A DNA stretch of 64,000 nt from Promicromonospora sp. Populi (lineage in GTDB: Bacteria; Actinomycetota; Actinomycetes; Actinomycetales; Cellulomonadaceae): contig NZ_CP163528.1 in NCBI RefSeq assembly GCF_041081105.1, forward strand, positions 2,914,001 to 2,978,000. Reading direction: 5' to 3'. Positions 7,885-19,539 of this stretch are shown here, in pieces. Each line of letters begins with the position of its first letter. Position 1 is the first letter of the stretch. The notes under the pieces were generated by a model. That model was not told where the DNA came from. It did not search any database and saw nothing but the letters and a program-made list of their open reading frames with translations. The position numbers and the translations under genes are program-made.

Positions 7885-8075
7885 GCCCTGGTCGCTCCTT
7901 ACGTCTGCCCGACGCCGAAGCGGGGCGATGTACTTGCTGCCCGAGCGTAACAATCTGCCCTAACAAGACGGAAGCGACGCACCGGACTAAACCCCGCGTG
8001 GATGTTCATGAATTCACATTGGTAGGCCCGTCGTGTCCGCGGGCGCCGCGCGGGCCGGCGGGTAATCTCGGCGGC

Positions 8076-8999
8076 ATGCTGCGGCATCTGATCAGCCCGC
8101 CGCGACTGCGTCCGGGCGACACCGTCGCCGTCGTCGCCCCGTCCGGTCCCGTACCGGCTGAGCGCCTCGACGCCGGCGTCGACCGCCTGCTGGCCTGGGG
8201 GCTCGACGTGCAGGTCATGCCGCACGTCCGGGACACGCACCCGGTCCACGGCTACCTGGCCGGTTCCGACGCGGCACGCGCGGCCGACTTCCAGGAGGCG
8301 TGGCTCGATCCTGATGTCCGCGCGGTGGTCGCGGCAGGCGGCGGGTACGGGGCCGCCCGGATGGCCGACCTCGTCGACTGGGACGCGCTCGCCGCCACGG
8401 ACCCCAAGGTGCTCGTCGGGTACAGCGACACCACGGTGCTGCACCAGGCGGTCGCCGCCCGGCTCGGGCTGGTGTCGCTGTACGGCCCGATGCCCGGCTC
8501 GCCGTCGTTCCTCACGTCCGAGCCGGCCCGGGAGCACCTGCGGCGCACCCTGTTCGAGCCGGAGGCGACACACCAGATCACCGGCCCCCGGGCCCACGCC
8601 CTGGTGGGCGGCACGGCCCGCGGCATCACCATCGGCGGGTGCCTCTCGCTCCTGGCGGCGTCCGTCGGGGCCGTCTCGGCGCAGTCGTCCGCCGCGGGCG
8701 GGATCGTCCTGCTGGAGGACATCGGCAAGCGCACCTCCCGGCTCGACTCGTGCCTCACGCAGCTGCTGCGCGCTAGCTGGTTCGACGGCGCCGTCGGCGT
8801 GGTGCTGGGGTCGTGGCAGGACTGCGAACCGGTCGAGCCGGTCGTCCGCGACCTGCTGGGGCCGCTCGGCATCCCGATCCTGAGTGACCTCGGGTTCGGC
8901 CACGGGCCCGACCCGCTCACCGTGCCGCTGGGGGTGTCCATCGAGCTGGACGCCGACGCGGGCACGCTCACGCTGGACGAGCCAGCACTGGGGCGCTGA
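8076..8999 (+). CDS. LD-carboxypeptidase / MccF-like (peptidase S66)
   Basis: 307 residues. The nucleophile is S117 in GYSDTT, in the S66 nucleophile elbow. The Glu of LLEDIGKR and the His of GFGHGPDP supply the rest of the Ser-Glu-His triad. The family cleaves the L,D-bond of murein tetrapeptides during recycling, or detoxifies peptidyl-adenylates (MccF). There is no signal peptide, so it is cytoplasmic. TAATCT (8063-8068) lies 7 nt upstream of the ATG, suggesting a leaderless transcript. Confidence 0.9.
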   Translation: MLRHLISPPRLRPGDTVAVVAPSGPVPAERLDAGVDRLLAWGLDVQVMPHVRDTHPVHGYLAGSDAARAADFQEAWLDPDVRAVVAAGGGYGAARMADLVDWDALAATDPKVLVGYSDTTVLHQAVAARLGLVSLYGPMPGSPSFLTSEPAREHLRRTLFEPEATHQITGPRAHALVGGTARGITIGGCLSLLAASVGAVSAQSSAAGGIVLLEDIGKRTSRLDSCLTQLLRASWFDGAVGVVLGSWQDCEPVEPVVRDLLGPLGIPILSDLGFGHGPDPLTVPLGVSIELDADAGTLTLDEPALGR

Positions 9000-9008
9000 C
9001 ACCCGCGC

Positions 9009-9472
9009 TCAGCTCGGGTCCGTCATCTGCCCCTCGAAGTAGGTCTGCAGCACCACGGTGGTGCGCGTGGAGACCTTCGCCGTACGCCGGATCCGCCCGA
9101 GCAGCTCCTCCAGCGCCCGCGGCGACGCCACCCGTGCGGACAGCAGGTAGTTCGCGTTGCCCGCCACGGAGTAGCACGACTCGATGCCGGACATGCCGCG
9201 CAGCCGTTCGGGGGCGTCGTCCTCCTGCGCCTGGTCCAGGGGGGTGATCTCGATGAACGCGGAGAGCGGCAGACCCACCGCCTCAGGGTTCACCACCGCC
9301 CGGTAGCCGGTGATTACGCCGCGGGCCTCCAGCTTGCGCACCCGCACCTGCACGGCGGACAGGGACAGGCCCGAGATCTCGGACAGCACCGCAAGCGTGG
9401 TGCGCCCGTCCTTCCGCAGTGCGTCGACGAGCGCTCGGTCGACCCCGTCGAGCGGTCCCACATCGTTGTCCG

Positions 9473-9476
<4 letters not shown>
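9009..9476 (-). CDS. Lrp/AsnC-family regulator
   Basis: 155 residues. An N-terminal HTH (VDRALVDALRKDGRTTLAVLSEISGLSLSAVQVRVRKLEARGVI) is followed by a RAM effector domain (SAFIEITPL ... CYSVAGNANYLLSARV). Such octameric proteins sense amino acids. The ATG overlaps the ABC-F stop codon (ATGA), so translation is coupled. It could control lat, because Lrp and lat are neighbours in mycobacteria; that link is inferred. Confidence 0.92.
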
Positions 9477-11335
<1,859 letters not shown>

Positions 11336-11436
11336 CTGCCAAGGGTAGTCGGGCGCTAGGCTCGCTCGGTCGACGGCGACCGAGGCGAGGACTGCGCCGT
11401 CGACCCAACAGCTGACCTAAGCCGAGGAGCACAGAA

Positions 11437-12414
11437 GTGGCCCAGTTCGACATGCCGCTCTCCGATCTTGAGACGTACTCCCCCGAGATCGACGAGCCCG
11501 CCGACTTCGACGAGTTCTGGTCGACGACCCTGGCCGAGGCCCGCACGTTCGACGAGGCGCCGCGGGTGGAGCGCATCGACGTAGGGCTCACCGAGATCCT
11601 GGTCGACGACGTCACGTTCCCCGGGTTCGGCGGCCACCCGGTCAAGGCGTGGCTGACGCGCCCCGCGCACGCGGACGGTGACCTGCCAGTGGTGGTCGAG
11701 TACCAGGGCTACGGCGGCGGGCGGGGGCTGCCGCACGAGCGCATCCAGTGGGCCGCCGCGGGCTACGCGCACCTCATGATGGACACGCGCGGCCAGGGGT
11801 CGGGCTGGGGTTCGGGCGGGGACACGCCGGACCCGGTGGGGTCCGGCCCGGCGAGCCCCGGGTTCATGACCCGTGGTGTGCTCGACCCGCACGACCACTA
11901 CTACCGGCGGGTCTTCACCGACGGCGTCCGCGCCGTCGACGCGGTGCGCGCCATACCTGGCCTGGACCCGCGGCGCGTGGCGGTGCACGGCGGCAGCCAG
12001 GGCGGCGGCATCACCATCGCGGTCGCGGGCCTGGTGCCCGACGTCGTGGCGGCGATGCCCGACGTGCCGTTCCTGAGCCACTTCCGCCGGGCGGTGTCGA
12101 TCACGGACAGCTTCCCGTACGGCGAGATCACGAAGTACCTGTCGGTGTACCGCGACCCGGCGGTCGAGGCGCAGGTCTGGCGCACCTTCTCCTACCTGGA
12201 CGGGGTGTCGTTCGCCCGGCGGGCTAGCTGCGCGGTGCTGTTCTCGGTGGCGCTGATGGATGAGGTCTGCCCGCCGTCGACCGTGTACGCCGCGTTCAAC
12301 GGCTGGGGGCCGGGGCCTACCAAGGAGATCGACGTCTACCCGTACAACAACCATGAGGGAGGCGGCGACTACCGGTTCCCGCGCAAGCTCGGCTGGCTGG
12401 GCAAGCTCGGCTGA
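11437..12414 (+). CDS. CE7 acetyl xylan esterase / cephalosporin-C deacetylase
   Basis: 325 residues, the usual CE7 length. The catalytic triad is visible: S187 in HGGSQGG, D275 in ALMDEVCPP and H306 in NNHEGG. Oxyanion-hole residues lie in YQGYGGGRG, and MDTRGQGS is a CE7 signature. The enzyme removes acetyl groups from xylo-oligosaccharides or small esters. It is cytoplasmic (no signal peptide). The GTG start at 11437 has GAGGAG seven bases upstream. A degenerate paralogue follows directly. Confidence 0.95.
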   Translation: MAQFDMPLSDLETYSPEIDEPADFDEFWSTTLAEARTFDEAPRVERIDVGLTEILVDDVTFPGFGGHPVKAWLTRPAHADGDLPVVVEYQGYGGGRGLPHERIQWAAAGYAHLMMDTRGQGSGWGSGGDTPDPVGSGPASPGFMTRGVLDPHDHYYRRVFTDGVRAVDAVRAIPGLDPRRVAVHGGSQGGGITIAVAGLVPDVVAAMPDVPFLSHFRRAVSITDSFPYGEITKYLSVYRDPAVEAQVWRTFSYLDGVSFARRASCAVLFSVALMDEVCPPSTVYAAFNGWGPGPTKEIDVYPYNNHEGGGDYRFPRKLGWLGKLG

Positions 12415-12521
12415 CGGGCGGGTTCGCCGAGGAACGGGCGGGCGAGATTTACCCGTTATATGCGGGAGGTAGGCTCCCAGCGCACGCATTGCTCACGGGA
12501 TACTCACGGGAGGTCAGCCCT

Positions 12522-13331
12522 GTGCCTGATTACGATCTGCCGCTCGTCTCGGTCGCACCGGCAGCGCCGCCCGCCACCGACGAGCCCGCGGACTTCGACA
12601 GCTTCTGGTCACGGACGATCGCAGCGCACCTCGACATCGACGTCGCTCCGGTGCTGACCGCCGCGTCCACCTGGTCCCCAGAGCTGCGGGCCGAGGTCGC
12701 TACGTTCGCCGGGTTCGAGGGCCGGCCGGTGCGGGGCCGGCTCATCACCCCGGTGGAGGCCGACGCGACCCTGCCCGGCGTGGTCGAGCTGCGACCGGCC
12801 GGCCGCGGTGCGGACCTGGACGTCGAGTGGCTCGCGTCGAGCGGGTTCGCGCACCTGGTGGTCGAGATCCCCGGGGACGACCTCGACGACCCGTACAACA
12901 GCGGCGTCTTCACCGACGCCGTCCGGTCGGTGCAGGCCCTACGCACCCTGCCGAGCGTGGACCCGTCCCGCGTGGCGGTGCTCGGCGTCGGCCCGGTGGC
13001 GGCAGCCGTCGTCGCCGCGGCGGGCCTGCTGCCCGACCTCGCCTGCGCCATGGTCGAGGGCGACATCCCCGCGGCGCACAAGGACTCCCTGGTCGCGTTC
13101 GCGCGGCGCGCGACCACACCGCTCCAGGTCACGCCGGGCGCGGGCGCCCAGGTGCTGCAGGAGGAGTGGGGCTTCAACGCGGCCCTGGCGCTCGGCGCGA
13201 TGACGGGCTCGGTCGAGCGGGTGGTCGAGTGCGTCCTCACCGAGGAGACCGACCAGGCCACCCGCCGCACCGACTGGCTCACCCGCCACACCCACCTGAA
13301 GAACATCTTCGTCCCCCAGATCGCCTACTAA
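12522..13331 (+). CDS. Degenerate CE7-esterase paralogue, catalytically dead
   Basis: 269 residues. The N-terminal DLPL...DEPADFDSFWSRT, FAGFEGRPVRGRLITP and VFTDAVRSVQALRTLPSVDPSRVAVLG align with the upstream CE7 gene. The nucleophile elbow GGSQGG is replaced by GVGPVA (Ser to Gly157), and the segments carrying the catalytic Asp and His are missing. It therefore cannot act as a CE7 esterase. Yet the frame is intact over 810 nt, with GGGAGG before the GTG at 12522, so it seems maintained. Possible roles are a binding or partner subunit of the active esterase, or early decay. Confidence 0.8.
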   Translation: MPDYDLPLVSVAPAAPPATDEPADFDSFWSRTIAAHLDIDVAPVLTAASTWSPELRAEVATFAGFEGRPVRGRLITPVEADATLPGVVELRPAGRGADLDVEWLASSGFAHLVVEIPGDDLDDPYNSGVFTDAVRSVQALRTLPSVDPSRVAVLGVGPVAAAVVAAAGLLPDLACAMVEGDIPAAHKDSLVAFARRATTPLQVTPGAGAQVLQEEWGFNAALALGAMTGSVERVVECVLTEETDQATRRTDWLTRHTHLKNIFVPQIAY

Positions 13332-13343
13332 CCCCTCTTGGGG

Positions 13344-14294
13344 TCAGCGGGCGACGGCGGTCACGAGCTGGGTGCCCGGGGCGGGGCCCGTCGCGCAGAA
13401 GATGGCGTCGACGACGTCGGCCGCCGTCCACGCGGCGCCCAGCGCCAGGGCGTGCTGCCGGGACCGCCCGAGCGCGGCGACCGTGGGGCCGGACCCGGAG
13501 ACGATCACACCCAGCGCGCCGGACTCGGTGGCGACCTCCAGCACCGGGGCCAGCTCCGGCCGCAGGTCCAGGGCCGGTAGCTCCAGGTCGTTGTGCAGCG
13601 CCTTGCCGAGCGCCACCGGGTCCCCCGCGCGGAGCGCGTGCATGATCGCGGTGTCGTCGGTGGGCGCCACCCGCGGGGTGGACGGACCGGCCAGCTCATC
13701 GAACCGGTGGAACACGCTCGGCGTCGACAGGCCCTCGCGCTGCGTGCCGAAGCACCAGTGGAACTCGCCGCGCGTCATGGCCGGCGTGAGCAGGTCACCG
13801 CGCCCCGTGCCGACGGCGGTGTGCCCCAGCAGGGAGAACGGCACGTCCGCCCCGAGCTCGGCGGCCATCTCCACGAGCTCCGGGCGCGGTATCCCCGCCT
13901 CCCAGAGCGCATCGCACGCCACGAGCGCGGCGGCAGCGTCGGCCGACCCGCCGGCCATGCCCCCGGCGACGGGCACACCCTTGGTGATGTGCAGCGCGAC
14001 GTCGGCCGCCAGACCCGTGCGTTCCGCCAGCAGCCCCGCGGCCCGCCACGCGAGGTTGGTCTCGTCGGTAGGTACGACGTCGGCCCCCGGGCCCGAGACC
14101 GTCAGCGAGATGCCCGAGCCGGGCGCCACCTGGGTCGCCGTGACCTCCTCGAACAGGGACACGGCCTGGAATATCGTCGCCAGCGGGTGGTAGCCGTCGG
14201 CGCCGACGGGCCCTACGCGCAGCGCGAGGTTGACCTTGCCGGGCGCGCGGACGCGGACCGACGGCTGCGGGGCCGCGGTCAGTCGCGGGATCAT
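13344..14294 (-). CDS. ispE: 4-diphosphocytidyl-2-C-methyl-D-erythritol kinase
   Basis: 316 residues, GHMP kinase fold. The ATP loop [19 protein letters not shown] lies at about 108-126. The N-terminal [22 protein letters not shown] and the C-terminal [14 protein letters not shown] are IspE motifs. It phosphorylates CDP-methylerythritol in the MEP isoprenoid pathway. The start codon overlaps the rsmA stop (ATGA), so translation is coupled, as in most actinobacteria. It is convergent with the CE7 paralogue. Confidence 0.97.
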   Translation of the reverse strand: MIPRLTAAPQPSVRVRAPGKVNLALRVGPVGADGYHPLATIFQAVSLFEEVTATQVAPGSGISLTVSGPGADVVPTDETNLAWRAAGLLAERTGLAADVALHITKGVPVAGGMAGGSADAAAALVACDALWEAGIPRPELVEMAAELGADVPFSLLGHTAVGTGRGDLLTPAMTRGEFHWCFGTQREGLSTPSVFHRFDELAGPSTPRVAPTDDTAIMHALRAGDPVALGKALHNDLELPALDLRPELAPVLEVATESGALGVIVSGSGPTVAALGRSRQHALALGAAWTAADVVDAIFCATGPAPGTQLVTAVAR

Positions 14295-15181
14295 TCGGCC
14301 CCCTCCGCGCCCTCGCCCTGCGACCCGTCGCCCTGCGGGACCTGTTCCGCTATGCGCGCGAACTGCTCGACCCCCAGGGTCTCGCCACGCGCGCTCGGGT
14401 CGACGCCGGCGGCCCGCAGCGCCGTCTCGGCGGCGACACCCGAGCCGAACAGCCCGGACAGCGCGGCCCGCAGCGTCTTGCGGCGCTGCGCGAAGGCGGC
14501 GTCGACGACGGCGAAGACCTGCTCGCGCGACGCGGTGGTCGACGGCGGATCCCGGCGTTCCAGGTGGACGAGCGCCGAGTCGACGTTCGGGGCAGGCCAG
14601 AAGACGTTGCGCCCGACGGTCCCTGCGCGGCGGGCCGACGCGTACCAGGCGGCCTTGACCGACGGGATGCCGTAGATCTTGGAGCCCGGCACGGCCGCGA
14701 TCCGGTCGGCGACCTCCGCCTGGACCATGACGAGCACCCGTTCCAGCGAGTCGAACCGCTGCAGCATGGTCAGCAGCACCGGGACCGCCACGTTGTACGG
14801 GAGGTTCGCCACGAGCGCCGTCGGCGGTGCGCCGGGCAGGGTGGTGACGTCCATCGCGTCGGAGAGCACCACCTCGAAGTCGGACTCCGGGAACCGGGCG
14901 TGCACGGTCTCGGAGATCTGCCCGGCCAGGACCGGGTCGATCTCGATGGCCACCACGGAGGCGCCGTCCTCCACGAGGCCGAGAGTCAGGGAGCCGAGCC
15001 CGGGTCCGACCTCCACCACCCGTTCGCCGGGCCGCAGCGCCGCGATACGGACGATCTTGCGGACCGTTCCGCCGTCGTGCAGGAAGTTCTGCCCCAGCGT
15101 CTTGGTGGGGCGGACACCCAAACGCCCTGCCAGGTCGCGGATCTCCGCGGGACCGAGCAGGGCGCTTGAGGTGTCGTTCAT
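14291..15181 (-). CDS. rsmA: 16S rRNA dimethyladenosine transferase (KsgA)
   Basis: 296 residues. The SAM-binding motif [12 protein letters not shown], the catalytic [11 protein letters not shown] (motif IV NLPY) and the N-terminal TLGQNFLHD identify RsmA. It dimethylates A1518 and A1519 of 16S rRNA late in 30S assembly. The ATG at 15181 gives the standard N-terminus. The C-terminus has a short Glu/Gly-rich tail. It forms an operon with ispE and follows the RpfB-type genes, as in Mycobacterium. Confidence 0.97.
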   Translation of the reverse strand: MNDTSSALLGPAEIRDLAGRLGVRPTKTLGQNFLHDGGTVRKIVRIAALRPGERVVEVGPGLGSLTLGLVEDGASVVAIEIDPVLAGQISETVHARFPESDFEVVLSDAMDVTTLPGAPPTALVANLPYNVAVPVLLTMLQRFDSLERVLVMVQAEVADRIAAVPGSKIYGIPSVKAAWYASARRAGTVGRNVFWPAPNVDSALVHLERRDPPSTTASREQVFAVVDAAFAQRRKTLRAALSGLFGSGVAAETALRAAGVDPSARGETLGVEQFARIAEQVPQGDGSQGEGAEGAE

Positions 15182-15309
15182 GCAGGTGAGCCTAACCGGA
15201 GCGTTCGTGCGGAGCGCACTCGGAGGTGGGACGCAGCGAAGCCAGTCCCGCTGGAGAGTGCGCGGAGCACGAGAGCGACCATGACTCAGTGCGCTGGTGC
15301 AAAGTGCAC

Positions 15310-16671
15310 TCAGTACCAGCCCACCGACTCCGAGTGGCTCCACGCACCGCACGGCGAGCCGTAGCGGTCCGCGATGTAGCCCAGGCCCCACTCGATCTGA
15401 GTGGCCGGGTTGGTGGCCCAGTCCGCGCCTGCCGAAGCCATCTTGGAGCCCGGCAGGGCCTGCGGCACGCCGTAGGCGCCCGAGGACGGGTTGGCCGCCT
15501 GGTAGTTCCAGCCCGACTCGCGCTGCCACAGGAGGTCGAGGCAGGTCCACTCCTGGCCGGTCCAGCCACGGGCGGCGGCCATCTGCTGGCCGATCTCCTT
15601 GACCGAGCCCGCCGGCACCGGGGCACTGGCCTCGGTCGGGACGGCCGCCTCGGGCTCCTCCACGACCGGGCGCTCCCTGGTGCCCTCGACGACTACCTGG
15701 TCGACGGGTTCCGTCGTGACCTCGTCGGAAAGCTCCTCGCGGGACACGACCTCACCGTCGACGGTGCGCACGAGGACGACGCGGGTGCGCACACCCTGCT
15801 CGCCCTCGGTCCGGACCAGGTCGCCCTCGTCCGCGTAGCGCTCGTCGTCCTGCACGGTAGTGGTCTCGAAGTCCACGTCGGTGGTCGTGGTGACCTTCTT
15901 GCTCTCGACGCGCTGCACCTGGACGGCCACGTCTGCGCCCGCCGTCTCGGCGGACTCCGCGGACTTGCTGTCGATGACCTCGTCCTCGGCGAGGGTGGCG
16001 ACCGGGACGATGCTCACGCGGTCGTCCTCGTCGAGCTCGACCTCGAGGCCGTCGAGCACGCTGTCGACGCTCGCCGCGTGGTCCTCGACGACGCGGGTCG
16101 CGCCGTCGGCCACCACGGCGACGGGACCGTCGTCGTTCAGCCGGAGCGGGAGCGAGGCACGGTCTCCGGAGCGGGACGCCACCAGGGCGACGTCGCTGCC
16201 ACGCTCGGCGAGCGTGCTCAGGGCCTCGCTCGCGTCGGTGACGGTGACCCAGACGTCGCGCTCGGCGTCGCCGTCGGTCATGGTGACCTGGCGTGCGTAG
16301 CGGACCACTACCTGGTCGCCGTCGGAGAGCTCTGCGTCGTTTCCGGGGGCCACGAGGTCGCGCTCGCCCAGACGGACGCCTTGCGACTCGAGCAGGCCCT
16401 CGACGGAGCCGGAGTAGGTGGTGACGGTCCTTGATGTGCCGTCGATGTCGAGCGTGACGGTCTTGTGCGCCTCTGCGAAGGCGACGGATCCGGAAGCGAC
16501 GGTCGCGACGGCTGCGAGGCCTGCGACGAGCGGCCAGCGACGGCGAAGCGTCGAGGTAACGGCCTGGGGTGCTACGGCCTCGGAGTTTGAGTTGGTGCTG
16601 GGGATGGAGCCAGAACTCTGCTGCTCAAAACGGGGGTTCACTCGTGTCCAGTCGTCGGACGTTCCGGGCAC
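15310..16671 (-). CDS. RpfB-type cell-wall hydrolase (DUF348 x3, G5, transglycosylase-like)
   Basis: 453 residues. A cytoplasmic tail of ~45 residues and a TM anchor (~46-66) lead into three DUF348 repeats, beginning near [12 protein letters not shown]5 domain follows (~255-340), and a C-terminal lysozyme-like domain begins at about 370. Its catalytic Glu is in WQRESGWN, and it ends ...SVGWY. RpfB proteins cleave peptidoglycan to revive dormant cells. The GTG at 16671 is the longest credible start; no RBS is clear, and GTG at codon 11 is an alternative. It is the last of three tandem paralogues, next to rsmA as in Mycobacterium. Confidence 0.9.
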   Translation of the reverse strand: MPGTSDDWTRVNPRFEQQSSGSIPSTNSNSEAVAPQAVTSTLRRRWPLVAGLAAVATVASGSVAFAEAHKTVTLDIDGTSRTVTTYSGSVEGLLESQGVRLGERDLVAPGNDAELSDGDQVVVRYARQVTMTDGDAERDVWVTVTDASEALSTLAERGSDVALVASRSGDRASLPLRLNDDGPVAVVADGATRVVEDHAASVDSVLDGLEVELDEDDRVSIVPVATLAEDEVIDSKSAESAETAGADVAVQVQRVESKKVTTTTDVDFETTTVQDDERYADEGDLVRTEGEQGVRTRVVLVRTVDGEVVSREELSDEVTTEPVDQVVVEGTRERPVVEEPEAAVPTEASAPVPAGSVKEIGQQMAAARGWTGQEWTCLDLLWQRESGWNYQAANPSSGAYGVPQALPGSKMASAGADWATNPATQIEWGLGYIADRYGSPCGAWSHSESVGWY

Positions 16672-16981
16672 GGGCGGTGAGGCGGGCTTCCCGTTTGGGG
16701 CGGGAGTCCCTACCGCGAATTGGCCTGGGGGGCCTAGCGACTCTGACGAGCCGTCGCGGTCTCGACCGGCCGATCCGGCGGTCTCACACTGACCGCGAGG
16801 TTCCGCGTTCAGTGCCGTTCTTGCTGCCGTCGGAGTGCTGTGGCCTACACCACGTCACACCCCCACGCCAGCGAGGACAACCGAACGTAACTGATTTGTT
16901 ATCGCCCGGCCAAATATCTTGTGGGGTAAGAACTGTGTTCTCGGTCACTCGTCCAGGACGAGCGTCCAAGTCTTGGGGGGA
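16672..16981 (-). other. 310-nt leader of the distal RpfB gene
   Basis: No ORF is supported here. The upstream end holds the CGTAAC/GTTATC motif; the rest is GC-rich with several potential hairpins. I looked for the c-di-AMP (ydaO) riboswitch found before some actinobacterial rpf genes and saw none of its conserved blocks. A promoter plus structured 5' leader is the best description. Confidence 0.4.
16886..16903 (-). promoter_or_regulatory. Shared rpf motif, copy 1
   Basis: Read on the minus strand the site is GATAAC-N6-GTTACG. The same arrangement occurs at 18175-18192 upstream of the middle paralogue. GTTAC-type repeats resemble MtrA-type sites reported near rpf and cell-wall genes in other actinobacteria. 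The factor binding here is unknown. Confidence 0.5.
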
Positions 16982-18169
16982 TCAGTCCGGCTCGGACTTC
17001 GGTGCCGGCTTCTCCGGTTTTGGCCCGGGCTTGGGCTTCGCGGGCTTGGGCTTCGGCTCGGAGCTCGGCTCGGGCTTCGGTGTCGGCTTTGGATCAGGGC
17101 GGGCCTTGGTGCCGTACAAGATCACCTCGTCTACGGGCGCCCGGGCGACCCAGGTAGACAGCTTCTCCTTGTCCACGACCTTGCCGTCGACAGTGGTGAC
17201 ATCCCAGGACGTGATCCGTTCGCCTGCCGCCCCCTTGGTCGCCCGGTACGGCGCCAGGTCCTCGAACCGGTCCGGGTCCGGGGCAGTGAGGGTGCGGAAC
17301 GGGAGCGAGGTGACGGTCTGGTCGATCGAGGTCTGGACCTGCTCGATCACGATGCTCAGCGTCGGAGCGCCCGGGCGGGCAGAGGCCTCGCGCTCGACCC
17401 TGATCCGGTCGTCGCCGTCGACCGTGACCGCGCGCTCGGCGAGCAGCTCGTCGAGCGTCGCGGCGCCGTCGGGCACCTGCCGCTTCTGACCGCCGACCAC
17501 AAGGTTGACCGGCCCGTCGGCGTCGAGCCGCATCGGGAGCGACACACGACCGTCGGCACGAGTCGGGAGCAGCACCACGTCGCGGCTCCCCTCGGACAGC
17601 GTGGCGAGCGCCTGGTCCGCGTCGACGGCGGCGACCCAGGCGGTCCGCCGCTCGCCGTCGGCCCGCACAGTGACGTGATGGCTGTACCGGACGACCACCC
17701 GGCCGCCGTCGTGCAGCGCACCTTCGGTACCAGGCGTCACGACGTCCCTGCCGGTGACCTCGATGCCCTCGTCGACCAGGAGGTCGGCGACGTCGCCCTG
17801 GAAGGTCTCGACTCTGCTGACCTTGCCGTCCACGTCCAGCGTCACGGTCTTGTGCGCCGAGGCGTAAGCGGCGACGCCGCCGGTGCCCGCCAGTGCGACG
17901 GCCGCGGTGCTCGCGAGGAAGACGACGCTGCGTCGGCGGCGCGGCGGCTCGGGCGCCGGATAGAGGTCTCGCCCCGCTGTCGGTAGGGGCGGCGGTGGCG
18001 GTGGCGGTACGGGACGCATCGCCGGCGGGAAGGCCTCGTCCGCGGAGGGCGGCGGGCCGAAGGGTGAGAGGTTCTGGAAGAGCTCGGAGACGCCGACGGT
18101 GCCGTCGGCCTCAGGATTGGTGGATTGATCGCCGGGGTCGTCCTGGGGCACCTGGGGAGATGTCACCAC
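16982..18169 (-). CDS. DUF348/G5 protein lacking the catalytic domain
   Basis: 395 residues. A long Pro-rich cytoplasmic tail (PPPPPPP near 55) precedes a TM anchor at ~80-102. DUF348 repeats (from HKTVTLDVDG) and a G5 domain follow. Where its two neighbours have the lysozyme-like domain, this one ends in a Lys/Pro/Glu/Ser-rich tail of about 40 residues. The tail could thread through or bind anionic wall polymers. It is the middle gene of a tandem triplet and probably a duplicate that lost, or never had, the hydrolase. GTG start at 18169. Confidence 0.85.
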   Translation of the reverse strand: MVTSPQVPQDDPGDQSTNPEADGTVGVSELFQNLSPFGPPPSADEAFPPAMRPVPPPPPPPLPTAGRDLYPAPEPPRRRRSVVFLASTAAVALAGTGGVAAYASAHKTVTLDVDGKVSRVETFQGDVADLLVDEGIEVTGRDVVTPGTEGALHDGGRVVVRYSHHVTVRADGERRTAWVAAVDADQALATLSEGSRDVVLLPTRADGRVSLPMRLDADGPVNLVVGGQKRQVPDGAATLDELLAERAVTVDGDDRIRVEREASARPGAPTLSIVIEQVQTSIDQTVTSLPFRTLTAPDPDRFEDLAPYRATKGAAGERITSWDVTTVDGKVVDKEKLSTWVARAPVDEVILYGTKARPDPKPTPKPEPSSEPKPKPAKPKPGPKPEKPAPKSEPD

Positions 18170-18174
18170 GCGAC

Positions 18175-18192
18175 CGTAACCCGACCGTTATC
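18175..18192 (-). promoter_or_regulatory. Shared rpf motif, copy 2
   Basis: On the minus strand GATAAC-N6-GTTACG lies 6 nt upstream of the GTG of the DUF348/G5 gene. It matches copy 1 in both half-sites and in spacing. The short distance suggests it overlaps the promoter. Confidence 0.5.
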
Positions 18193-18276
18193 GAATGCAA
18201 GCCTATCCGGAAATACGGCCTGCAAAACGTCGGGAAAGACCCTGGATATCCCATATATCCCAGGGTGAAAGGCCGG

Positions 18277-19455
18277 TCAGTACCAGCCGATCTCCACGGA
18301 GTGCGCCCACGCACCGCACGGCGTGCCGTAGCGCCCGGAGATGTAGCCCAGGCCCCACTCGATCTGCGTGGCCGGGTTGGTCAGCCAGTCGCTGCCGACG
18401 GACGCCATCTTGGAGCCCGGCAGGGCCTGCGGGATGCCGTACGCGCTGCTGGAGGGGTTGTCAGCGTTCCAGCGCCAGCCGCTCTCCTTCTGCCAGAGCT
18501 GGTCCAGGCAGGAGAACTCGTCGGCGCCCCAGCCCCGCTCGGCGGCCATCGCCTGGCCCAGGCCCCGGGCGGAGCCCGGGTCCACGGGCGCGGTGGCGAC
18601 GTCCATCGTCCCCACCACTACCACCTCGTTCACGGGCTCCCGGGTCACGGTCCGGTCCACGACGGTCCGTTCGACGACGGCGCCGCCGACCGTCTTCACG
18701 GAGTACTGCACCTCGGCCTCACCAGGCACGCCGGCGGTGCGGATGGACTCGTAGCCCTCGGGAAGGCTCGGGTCGTCGACCGTCTCGGTCTCGAACGGGA
18801 TCACCTCGGTCACCGTGCGCGACGACGATGCGTCTCGGCTGACCATGACGACCATCCCGTCCACGGCCGCGGCGTCGAGCGGCACAGACGTGACGTCGCC
18901 GTCGGCCAGCGAGATGCCCGCCTCGTCGAACACGCCGCGCACCGTCGACTGCGTGGTGTTGAACTCGAGCGCCGAGCCGTCCACGGCGATGTTCACCTTC
19001 TTGACCGTGGAGAACCGGACCGGGTCGCGGTCGAGCCGCGCGGTTCGGGAGGCCGTGGCGAGCGCGCCGTCGCCGCGGGGCCCAAGGGCCGCCATCAGCT
19101 CGCCGACCGTGCCGGCGGTGGTGCGGAGCGTGATGATCTGGCCGTCGAGCTCGACCGTGATCTGGCGGCTGGTGCGGACCACCACGGTGCCACCGGGTCC
19201 GACGCCGGAGCTTCCGACGGGCTGCACGACGTCGTCGCGGCCCAGCTCGATGTGCTGCGAGGCGAGCGCCTCGGTGACCGTGTCGCCGTAGACGCTGAGC
19301 GTGCGGACGTCGCCGTTGTAGTCGATCGTCACGGTGTTGGCGTTGGCCACGTACACCCCGCTCACAGCGACGAGCGTGCCGACGACGGCACCACGGACCA
19401 ACCACCGGGCCGCTCTGCTCGCGAGCCACGGCCGTGCGTACCTCACCACGAGCAC
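18277..19455 (-). CDS. RpfB-type cell-wall hydrolase (DUF348, G5, transglycosylase-like)
   Basis: 392 residues. A basic N-terminus and a TM segment (~20-38) precede DUF348 repeats (from TVTIDYNGDVRTL), then a G5 domain (FETETVDDPSLPEGYE ... VNEVVVVGT). The C-terminal domain is close to that of the 15.3-16.7 kb paralogue: catalytic Glu in [27 protein letters not shown] and CGAWAHS. It is the first of three tandem copies, directly downstream of tatD. CGTAAC and CTAAC elements at 19461-19475 just upstream resemble half of the shared motif. Confidence 0.9.
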   Translation of the reverse strand: MLVVRYARPWLASRAARWLVRGAVVGTLVAVSGVYVANANTVTIDYNGDVRTLSVYGDTVTEALASQHIELGRDDVVQPVGSSGVGPGGTVVVRTSRQITVELDGQIITLRTTAGTVGELMAALGPRGDGALATASRTARLDRDPVRFSTVKKVNIAVDGSALEFNTTQSTVRGVFDEAGISLADGDVTSVPLDAAAVDGMVVMVSRDASSSRTVTEVIPFETETVDDPSLPEGYESIRTAGVPGEAEVQYSVKTVGGAVVERTVVDRTVTREPVNEVVVVGTMDVATAPVDPGSARGLGQAMAAERGWGADEFSCLDQLWQKESGWRWNADNPSSSAYGIPQALPGSKMASVGSDWLTNPATQIEWGLGYISGRYGTPCGAWAHSVEIGWY

Positions 19456-19539
19456 CAGACCGTAACGGAACTAACAGCCCAGGAAAAGCCAGCACGACAT
19501 GAAATGAAATGCCGAATTCCTCGCGTCAATGCGCCATTC

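Noticed and set aside
16672..16981. c-di-AMP (ydaO) riboswitch before the RpfB gene
   Set aside because: The conserved ydaO sequence blocks could not be found; only unspecific GC-rich hairpins are present.
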